From assembly GCA_017543805.1 (NCBI GenBank), contig JAFYFK010000211.1, positions 1 through 6,933 of the forward strand: a stretch of DNA of 6,933 nucleotides, written 5' to 3'. Below, in pieces: positions 1-4,898 of the stretch; within the stretch, counting starts at the first letter, position 1, and each line of letters opens with the position of its first letter. The notes under the pieces were generated by a model, which saw only the letters and a program-made list of their open reading frames with translations, made no database searches and was not told the DNA's origin. The DNA is from Bacillota bacterium. GTDB taxonomy: Bacteria > Bacillota > Clostridia > Peptostreptococcales > Anaerovoracaceae. A program made the translations under genes and the position numbers.

Positions 1-391
1 ACTCCACAGCCTTCGCAGTCTCTTCCGTATTGCCGATCCCCATGCCGAAAGCGATGCAGTCATAGCGGCGGCAGAGCCTTTCGAACTCTTCTTCGGAAAA
101 GCGCAGCTCACCCATGTCTTCCGACAGGGGAAAAAGCGTCGCCTCAAGCACTGCTCCGGCGACAAGCGGACATATGCTCCGCGGCGCGGCAACAGACGCG
201 ACGCCTGCCCCGCTCCTCATCGCGGCGTTCGCAAGCGCAGCAAGCCTTATTGCCCCGCTGTACTCAAGAGACCCCCCGACCAGCGCGACATAACCGAAAT
301 CGCCCTTGTTGCACTCCGCCGGCCTCTCCGGGAAAAGCCGCTTTATGTCTTCTTCTGTAATGATTGTTCCTTTAGGACATTCTTCGCTCAT
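1..391 (-). CDS. nnrD: ADP-dependent (S)-NAD(P)H-hydrate dehydratase, 5' part (runs off left edge)
   Basis: This is the N-terminal 130 codons of a YjeF C-terminal/NnrD-type protein. The family dehydrates the damaged S-form of NADHX and NADPHX back to NAD(P)H with ADP or ATP, a cytoplasmic metabolite-repair reaction. Visible family signatures are KGDFGYVALVGGS at residues 29-41, followed by YSGAIRLAALANAAMRSGAG at 44-63, and the glycine turn FGMGIG at 115-120, all in the expected order for the ribokinase-like fold. The usual His before KG is Asn here (CNKGDFG). There is no YjeF N-terminal epimerase domain ahead of it, so this is the stand-alone type like Bacillus YxkO; such proteins are usually about 270-280 aa, so roughly half is present. 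The ATG at 391 has GGGAG at 398-402, 6 nt upstream. It starts 24 nt after the stop of the C1 peptidase gene with no terminator between, so co-transcription is likely. The assignment is firm; the catalytic C-terminal part is out of view. Confidence 0.9.
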   Translation of the reverse strand, partial: MSEECPKGTIITEEDIKRLFPERPAECNKGDFGYVALVGGSLEYSGAIRLAALANAAMRSGAGVASVAAPRSICPLVAGAVLEATLFPLSEDMGELRFSEEEFERLCRRYDCIAFGMGIGNTEETAKAVE

Positions 392-415
392 AAAAGTCTC
401 CCGAAGCGGCAGAGA

Positions 416-2752
416 TCACTTAAAATATCTGTTCAATACGCTCACCGTCTGGGCGCGGCTGCAGCTGTCGTTCGGAAGAAGTTTTCCGTCCCTGCCGTAT
501 ATGATCTTGTTCATGGTCATCCAGCAGAACGGCTCATACGCGTAATCGGGCACGGAAGCAGCGTCGGAATAGTTCAGCGGAAACGCCCGCGCGCCTGTAA
601 ATCCGCCGTCCCCCGTCTTTTCGTAACGGTACAGCATAGCCGCCAGCTGGGCCCTTGTTACAGCCTTCCTGGGAAGGAACATGCCTGCCGCAGAACTTCT
701 GACTATGCCGTTTTCATATGCCCACAACGCCGCCTTATAGCAATAGTCTCCTTTTCCCAGATCCGTAAAAGGAGACTCCTTGACCGCTGGTTCGGGCATG
801 CCCGCGGCGCGCCACAGCCAGGTCACAGCCTGGGCGCGGCTGCATTCAGCCGCAGGAGAGAAGGTATCGGGAGAAGTTCCCGCAGCGATATCATTATCGA
901 CCGCCCAGACAGCCGAGTCATAGTACCAGGCGTCTTTTCCGATATCCTTATAATCCGCTGCCTCCTCCGGCACTTCATCCCCTGAAGGCAGCGCGAGATA
1001 AGCCTTTATCGGGAAATTATCGATATCATAATACTTTGCGTCCTCTCCTTTGCAGATATCGAGATAATACCCGGTATTGAGCGACAGGTCGTTCCATTTC
1101 CCGCCGGTATGCACAAAACTCTCTCCGTGGTTAATTATTCCGACCGCGTAAAGCGGATACCCGTTTTCCTCTGCGAAATCCTTATTGCTCTCTGTCTGTA
1201 TATTGATATGATAATTGCCTTCAGCGTCTTTCAGGGTAATGACGACTGAAAAATACTGATCCCTGAGAATAACAGCGGAATTATCAAGCATTATCTTGTG
1301 GAACCCGCCGTATTTAAACGAAGCGTCCGCCTGCGAAACAAGCCTTCCGTCCGTCGGATCTTCCCAGTCATCGTCGAGCACGTAAACATCTACATGAACA
1401 TCTGTATCGTATACAAAGGTCTGACAGGAGACCATCTCTATCCGCACGGCGTCAACATCGTCTCCTACGCAGAAGACGTTTGCCATGGACGCTTCCGTTC
1501 CAGAATCAACAGTGTAAACATTTTCGACCGGCATATAATCGTGTTCGGCTATAAAATAACCTTCTTCTGCCGCAGCGGAATCGAATTCCAGAGCTTCGGC
1601 AATGTCAAGGCTTTTATCATCATAAGATATCCAGAAGCAGCCCGTATGGACGGCTCCTTCTATGGCATTGTACTCGTATTTCCCCGAAGTCTCGTTATAT
1701 ACGCCCTTATCCTGACCCTGCAGGAGACCCCATTTGTAGTGATCAGGGAATTCCTCATCTTCAGCCCCCCAGCTGTTCATCGCGAGCCAGGCGCCGTCAT
1801 GCTCCGGGAGCGGCGCGTCTTCCCCGGACAAAGTCTTGTGGGCAAAGTTTTCTTTAGGATAATTATCGTCCCATCCGATTATAGCTACCTCGTGATTTGC
1901 CTCTGCTTTTTCGTAAGTATAATGGGCCCAGTGTTCGCTTATATACGCGGTCTGCGGATCCTGTCCCGGCATGGAGACATCAGCGGTAAAACCGATCTCT
2001 ATGGCATGTCCGGAATATATAACGTCTTTAAAGGCGTTAAGCGCGTCTTCCCGCTCTTTTCCTTCAAACCCGGAAGGAATATTGAGTATATATGATTCCT
2101 TAAGGACATAGCTCTGATAAAAACGAAGACTGTCATCTATGCTCCAGTCATCATCTTCGCTGTAATAAAAAGGCGCACCGTCTATTTCTGTAATATTCCT
2201 GTTTTTACCGTGATATTCGAACTGCTCGGTAAGATCTTCGTGTACAGGACCGGTTCCTGAAGCGAAAAGACCGGTTGCGAAAAATGACATTCCGCCGGTA
2301 TTGTATCTGTCGCTTGAGTCCTTATCCCCAGTGAAGACCATTCCCTCTCCATACTGCGGGTTATCAGGGTCGTCAACGGGAGAAAGCGCGAAATAAGCCA
2401 GGTGCTTTTCGGAAAGATCAAGTTCTTTGAGGCCTTTTTCAGGGTCAGCTTTCGCTGCGTAACCGTCCTGCGCCGCAAGGCCTGAACTTAATATGCTGGT
2501 CTCGGCAGACTTGATGGCCGCAAACCCCCAGCAGGTCCCGAACGGATCCTGAGACTTTACATGCGTTACCCAGCAGCTGTCAGCTTCCCCGTCGCCGTCG
2601 GTATCGACGCTGCGAAGATCGAACGCTGCGGGAAAGCCTTTGTCCGCGGCAGAAGCCTGCACTGAAAACAAAGGAATTAAAACAACCAGCAACGCAAAAC
2701 AGGCAACAAAACAGTATATCTTTTTTAAAAAGCTCACACTATTTGTTTTCAT
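416..2752 (-). CDS. Secreted C1 (papain-like) cysteine peptidase with lectin-like region and three SLH repeats
   Basis: This is a 778-aa extracellular protease. Residues 1-35 are a Sec signal peptide (basic start, hydrophobic stretch 13-31, cleavage likely after ASA at 33-35). The mature part opens with the family's FDLR motif at 44-47. Catalytic residues are all visible: oxyanion Gln68 and Cys74 (QDPFGTCWGFAA), His287 (NHEVAIIGWD) and Asn326 (MNSWG). An acidic DTDGDGEAD loop at 50-58 lies just before the active-site Cys. Residues of about 375-590 form a beta-rich region like the lectin-like domain that follows C1 domains in clostridial and archaeal surface peptidases. SLH repeats lie at about 600-650, 661-710 and 727-778 and should bind secondary cell wall polymer. 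The ATG at 2752 is the only plausible start: an in-frame TAA lies four codons upstream, and no Shine-Dalgarno is visible. It follows a double-glycine peptide gene by 16 nt. The natural substrate is unknown. Confidence 0.93.
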   Translation of the reverse strand: MKTNSVSFLKKIYCFVACFALLVVLIPLFSVQASAADKGFPAAFDLRSVDTDGDGEADSCWVTHVKSQDPFGTCWGFAAIKSAETSILSSGLAAQDGYAAKADPEKGLKELDLSEKHLAYFALSPVDDPDNPQYGEGMVFTGDKDSSDRYNTGGMSFFATGLFASGTGPVHEDLTEQFEYHGKNRNITEIDGAPFYYSEDDDWSIDDSLRFYQSYVLKESYILNIPSGFEGKEREDALNAFKDVIYSGHAIEIGFTADVSMPGQDPQTAYISEHWAHYTYEKAEANHEVAIIGWDDNYPKENFAHKTLSGEDAPLPEHDGAWLAMNSWGAEDEEFPDHYKWGLLQGQDKGVYNETSGKYEYNAIEGAVHTGCFWISYDDKSLDIAEALEFDSAAAEEGYFIAEHDYMPVENVYTVDSGTEASMANVFCVGDDVDAVRIEMVSCQTFVYDTDVHVDVYVLDDDWEDPTDGRLVSQADASFKYGGFHKIMLDNSAVILRDQYFSVVITLKDAEGNYHINIQTESNKDFAEENGYPLYAVGIINHGESFVHTGGKWNDLSLNTGYYLDICKGEDAKYYDIDNFPIKAYLALPSGDEVPEEAADYKDIGKDAWYYDSAVWAVDNDIAAGTSPDTFSPAAECSRAQAVTWLWRAAGMPEPAVKESPFTDLGKGDYCYKAALWAYENGIVRSSAAGMFLPRKAVTRAQLAAMLYRYEKTGDGGFTGARAFPLNYSDAASVPDYAYEPFCWMTMNKIIYGRDGKLLPNDSCSRAQTVSVLNRYFK
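419..955 (-). other. Three SLH (S-layer homology) repeats of the C1 peptidase
   Basis: Codons 600-778 of the peptidase encode three SLH modules. The first starts YKDIGKDAWYYDSAVWAVDN and continues to a CSRAQAVTWLWR helix. The second starts FTDLGKGDYCYKAALWAYEN and ends VTRAQLAAMLYRYE. The third starts YSDAASVPDYAYEPFCWMTM and ends CSRAQTVSVLNRYF at the C-terminus. The F/Y-x-D opening, the W/aromatic helix and the S/T-R-A-Q motif recur in each. SLH triplets are known to bind pyruvylated cell wall polysaccharide, so the protease is predicted to be held at the wall rather than freely released. Confidence 0.9.
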
Positions 2753-2768
2753 CGGTAATATTTATAAG

Positions 2769-2954
2769 CTATTTTCTTGGATATAAAAACGGACGGGAAC
2801 TATTTTCTTCGCCGCTGGTCACTACAAGAGGCTTTACGTCAGTCAGCTTCGACTCTACTTTCTGGAGATATCCCCCGCTGACGTCATCAAGAGCTTCGTT
2901 TGACACTTCCGCTTCTTCCGGCACATTGCCTTTTAATAAATCTTTATTTTCCAT
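2769..2954 (-). CDS. Small double-glycine leader peptide, cysteine-free core
   Basis: This encodes a 61-aa peptide. The acidic N-terminal part ends in SNEALDDVSGG (residues 18-28), which fits the double-glycine leader pattern recognised by C39-type peptidase/ABC exporters of bacteriocins, pheromones and related peptides. Cleavage after Gly28 would release a 33-residue core starting YLQKVESK and ending RPFLYPRK, with no Cys, no long hydrophobic run and a slight excess of basic residues. AGGAG at 2965-2969 lies 10 nt before the ATG, which supports the start. It sits 27 nt after the zinc-ribbon peptide gene and 16 nt before the C1 peptidase gene, so the three probably share a transcript. The core matches nothing I recognise. 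It could be a bacteriocin, a signal, or a partner or substrate of the protease; no exporter is in the window. The gene call is strong and the function is open. Confidence 0.8.
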   Translation of the reverse strand: MENKDLLKGNVPEEAEVSNEALDDVSGGYLQKVESKLTDVKPLVVTSGEENSSRPFLYPRK

Positions 2955-2981
2955 GGTACTCTCTCTCCTGTAAATACTATA

Positions 2982-3194
2982 TTACACAAAAAACTGTACG
3001 CCTTCTTTTTCAAAAAATTTAAGACAGTCTCCGCAATAGTTATACAGGCTGTTCGCCGGTATAGGTTTCTTGCAGCGGAAGCATGTCCTTTGCCCGGCGA
3101 ATTCGGGCTGCCGCGGAATAACGCCGCCTGCGACCTCATCCATATCCGTATCCTTTACTTCGGGTACACGATCCGTTGTCTTTTCATTATCCAT
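2982..3194 (-). CDS. Small double-glycine leader peptide with four-cysteine zinc-ribbon-like core
   Basis: This encodes a 70-aa peptide. The charged leader ends in DTDMDEVAGG (residues 15-24), a double-glycine processing motif. The predicted 46-residue core contains CFRC at 38-41 and CGDC at 54-57, a CxxC-x12-CxxC arrangement typical of small zinc ribbons, followed by an amphipathic, aromatic tail (LKFFEKEGVQFFV). The start at 3194 is supported by a strong AGGGAGGA site (3201-3208) 6 nt upstream. It is the first gene after the predicted promoter at 3313-3341 and is followed after 27 nt by a second double-glycine peptide, then the wall-anchored C1 peptidase. Zinc binding is inferred from the cysteine spacing only; the four Cys might instead form disulfides after export. 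An alternative reading is a small intracellular zinc-ribbon protein with a chance GG, but a second GG-leader gene next door argues against that. Confidence 0.82.
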   Translation of the reverse strand: MDNEKTTDRVPEVKDTDMDEVAGGVIPRQPEFAGQRTCFRCKKPIPANSLYNYCGDCLKFFEKEGVQFFV

Positions 3195-3200
3195 TTCAAT

Positions 3201-3208
3201 TCCTCCCT
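3201..3208 (-). promoter_or_regulatory. Strong ribosome binding site of the zinc-ribbon peptide
   Basis: The minus strand reads AGGGAGGA, 6 nt before the ATG at 3194. It is the best Shine-Dalgarno match in the window, contrasting with the C1 peptidase two genes downstream, which has none visible. Confidence 0.8.
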
Positions 3209-3298
3209 ATTGATTCCAATACTATTCCGAATGCTTTCATATCTTTATACGCAGCAGTCTGAAATATGGCAGCCGCAAAGCATAGTTCATATTTAATA

Positions 3299-3312
3299 TA
3301 AACTTTAGTTTA
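3299..3312. repeat. 14-bp inverted repeat next to the -10 box
   Basis: TAAACT-TT-AGTTTA is a perfect palindrome with 6-bp arms and a 2-bp centre. It abuts the minus-strand -10 box at 3313-3318, covering the expected transcription start. It could be a repressor operator, though short palindromes are common by chance in AT-rich DNA. Confidence 0.35.
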
Positions 3313-3341
3313 ATTATAGCATTTAAAGAAATAACTATAAA
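3313..3341 (-). promoter_or_regulatory. Predicted sigma-A promoter of the peptide/C1 peptidase operon
   Basis: On the minus strand a perfect TATAAT -10 box (3313-3318) lies 17 bp downstream of TTTATA (3336-3341), which matches the TTGACA consensus at four of six positions. Transcription would start near 3306 and give a leader of about 110 nt before the first ATG at 3194. The -10 and spacing are good and the -35 is moderate. Confidence 0.55.
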
Positions 3342-3346
3342 TAGTT
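3333..3346. repeat. 14-bp inverted repeat over the -35 box
   Basis: AACTAT-AA-ATAGTT is a perfect palindrome with 6-bp arms and a 2-bp centre. It covers the minus-strand -35 box (3336-3341). Its centre is 34 bp from that of the repeat at 3299-3312. It may be a regulator site, but the two arms are not the same sequence, so one shared regulator is not assured. Confidence 0.35.
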
Positions 3347-3401
3347 TCCCCTTCTTTTGCAGGAAAGCCTCAATAATATGTTAAAATAACTGAAAAAGTT
3401 T

Positions 3402-3407
3402 GGGTGA
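3402..3407 (+). promoter_or_regulatory. Shine-Dalgarno-like site fixing the start at 3418
   Basis: GGGTGA is complementary to part of the 16S rRNA tail and lies 10 nt before the ATG at 3418. The in-frame TTG at 3400 overlaps this site and has no purine-rich site of its own, so the ATG is preferred. Confidence 0.5.
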
Positions 3408-3417
3408 ACGAAAAACA

Positions 3418-3975
3418 ATGAAATCGACCATCAAGGCAAGTACATACCGGGCAATATACAGGCTGCTGGACAGAGTCAGCCCGATCGACTGCGACTGCGG
3501 AACGCTCTGCGGCGCGGCCTGCTGCACAAACGGAAAAGACGACGATATGGGCATCTACCTGCTTCCCGGCGAGGAGAAGATCCACGTTGGCGAAGATGAC
3601 TGGCTCATATGGACAAAAGACCGCGCGCAGGACTACGATTTCCCGGAGTCATGGAGCGGCACCGTATATTTCGTGAAATGCAAGACGCCGCCGCACTGCC
3701 CGCGCGAAAAGCGCCCCATACAGTGCAGGACTTACCCGCTGGCTCCGCACATCTGCGAGGACGGTGAGCTTTTAATGGTCTACAACGATATCGACACCCC
3801 CTACCGCTGCCCGCTGATCGATGAAGAGATCGAATTAAACGACGATTTTGTCCGGGCAACGCAGACCGTCTGGGCGCACCTGGTACGCGACCCCAAAATA
3901 TACGACCTCGTCCGCGAGGATTCGATCCGCCGCGAAGAGGCCGTAGCTGAACTTTATGAAATGCTCGAAGGCTGA
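3418..3975 (+). CDS. Cysteine-rich YkgJ-like putative zinc/iron-chelating protein
   Basis: This encodes a 185-aa soluble protein with no signal peptide or membrane segment. Near the N-terminus it has a dense cluster, C25, C27, C31, C35 and C36 (CDCGTLCGAACC), followed by GIYLLPGEE at 45-53. A second group follows: C88, C94, then RPIQCRTYPLAPH at 99-111 with C103, and C113 and C131. The order of a CxxxCxxxCC-like cluster, a GIYLLPGEE-like segment and an RPxxCRxYP motif matches the CxxCxxCC (YkgJ) family, thought to bind zinc or iron; the family's biochemical role is not well established. The ATG at 3418 is chosen over TTG at 3400 because of the GGGTGA spacing. It is transcribed away from the peptide operon and converges on the large surface-protein gene, ending 26 nt before that gene's stop. 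It appears to be a single-gene unit with its own terminator. Family assignment is fairly confident; function is unknown. Confidence 0.85.
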   Translation: MKSTIKASTYRAIYRLLDRVSPIDCDCGTLCGAACCTNGKDDDMGIYLLPGEEKIHVGEDDWLIWTKDRAQDYDFPESWSGTVYFVKCKTPPHCPREKRPIQCRTYPLAPHICEDGELLMVYNDIDTPYRCPLIDEEIELNDDFVRATQTVWAHLVRDPKIYDLVREDSIRREEAVAELYEMLEG

Positions 3976-3998
3976 CCGGAACACCCGGCCGGCCTTTT
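3968..3998 (+). terminator. Rho-independent terminator of the cysteine-rich gene
   Basis: A hairpin with 12-nt arms (3968-3979 and 3985-3996), a 5-nt AACAC loop, one G-T wobble and one A-C mismatch is followed by a short T run to 3998. The left arm overlaps the last codons and stop of the gene. On the minus strand no T run follows the stem, so it probably serves only the plus gene. Confidence 0.6.
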
Positions 3999-4001
3999 AA
4001 A

Positions 4002-4898
4002 TTACAGATCCAGTGTGTAAAGCGGGGTAAGCGGTATCATTCCGCTGTCTGAGTCTATGACGAACACACTGATCTTTACAGCTCTCGCGAGGCTCAGCGA
4101 CACCGTCACCTCTCCGATCTTGTCCGGGGAAGCCATCGCTGTGGCGACGCACCTGCCCGCGGTGTCGTAAGCAGCGACGAACAGTTTAACATCTTCAGCA
4201 TATCCGCTGTATTCTTCAAGATCTATCGTTACCGTATTGTCCGCTTCGGATACGGTGACTTCGCTGACCTCGGGGAAGGGCGGCATGTAATCTCCGTATT
4301 CCAGCGTCTCAGTGCGGGTCTGTCCGCAGGTCGCGCAGGTGTAGACCATCGTTCCGTCGGAATTCTTTGTCGGAGTCTTTGTGACGATTCCCTCATCCCA
4401 GTCATGCGGGAAGCGCGCGGTTTCATCACAGCCCGCGCATCTGCTCGAATGCGTGCTGAGCCCGTCTGAGGTCCAGTCTCCGAAGATGTGCTCGTGCACT
4501 ATCTCTCCGCTCGGCGCACTCCCGCCTGTCAGCACAGTGAAGGTGATATCCACATCGCAGTCATTATGCTTCTGCCCCGTGACCGCATCGACGATCGTGT
4601 AGCGGAGCGTCACCTTATAGACGCCCGGATCAGCCTTTACCTCACCGTAAAAACCGTCTTCAAGGACGGTCAACCCCCACGGAATGTCGGAGCTGTCCAC
4701 GACCTCCACGCGGCCGATCCTGTGCGCACGGCCAAGCACCGTAGAATGCGCCGAAGGACAATCGAGTCTGTTTACATTAAACTGGCCGTTAAGCGGAACG
4801 TAACGCCCCTGATAAACAGTAAACGATCTCTGGTTCAGGACGACGGTATCGTCCTCTTCTACATAGTCCTCGCGGCCATCATATTTGTGCGTATCCAC
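4002..4898 (-). CDS. C-terminal part of a frameshifted modular surface protein (Ig-like/CxxC-repeat)
   Basis: This open frame gives 298 aa if read from a GTG at 4898, but that start is doubtful: there is no signal peptide and no well-placed Shine-Dalgarno, and the frame is open further upstream. It reads best as the continuation of the large open frame to its right after a frameshift. Residues of about 15-125 form a beta-sandwich-like module (VVLNQRSFTVYQGRYVPLNG to DVDITFTVLTGG). Residues 133-200 form an H/C-rich repeat: HEHIFGDW at 135-142, CAGC at 154-157, HDWDEG at 165-170 and YTCATCGQTRTE at 186-197. This type recurs in large clostridial surface proteins; its two CxxC pairs may bind metal. 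Residues 210-298 are a terminal beta-rich domain. There is no LPxTG motif, C-terminal membrane anchor or SLH repeat, so how it is held at the cell is not visible. Confidence 0.7.
   Translation of the reverse strand: MDTHKYDGREDYVEEDDTVVLNQRSFTVYQGRYVPLNGQFNVNRLDCPSAHSTVLGRAHRIGRVEVVDSSDIPWGLTVLEDGFYGEVKADPGVYKVTLRYTIVDAVTGQKHNDCDVDITFTVLTGGSAPSGEIVHEHIFGDWTSDGLSTHSSRCAGCDETARFPHDWDEGIVTKTPTKNSDGTMVYTCATCGQTRTETLEYGDYMPPFPEVSEVTVSEADNTVTIDLEEYSGYAEDVKLFVAAYDTAGRCVATAMASPDKIGEVTVSLSLARAVKISVFVIDSDSGMIPLTPLYTLDL

Larger units (their letters stand above)
3195..3417. other. AT-rich divergent intergenic region
   Basis: This 223-bp stretch separates the peptide/peptidase operon (leftward) from the cysteine-rich gene (rightward). 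It is clearly more AT-rich than the flanking genes. It holds a good sigma-A-like promoter for the minus strand, two short inverted repeats, and about 110 nt of 5' leader for the minus transcript. For the plus gene I see only a weak candidate: TTGCAG at 3357-3362 and TAAAAT at 3382-3387, 19 bp apart. No coding frame here is convincing. Confidence 0.6.

Noticed and set aside
392..415. Terminator between the C1 peptidase and nnrD
   Set aside because: The 24-nt gap has no stem-loop followed by a T run on the minus strand.
1298..2095. Long plus-strand open frame (265 aa) inside the C1 peptidase gene
   Set aside because: It lies fully antisense to a gene with complete catalytic motifs and SLH repeats; its translation has no recognisable domain.
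2933..3139. Minus-strand 68-aa frame overlapping both small peptides
   Set aside because: It overlaps two genes that have good ribosome sites and matching GG leaders, and has no such features itself.
3400..3417. TTG at 3400 as start of the cysteine-rich protein (six extra residues)
   Set aside because: There is no upstream Shine-Dalgarno, and the TTG overlaps the GGGTGA site that serves the ATG at 3418.
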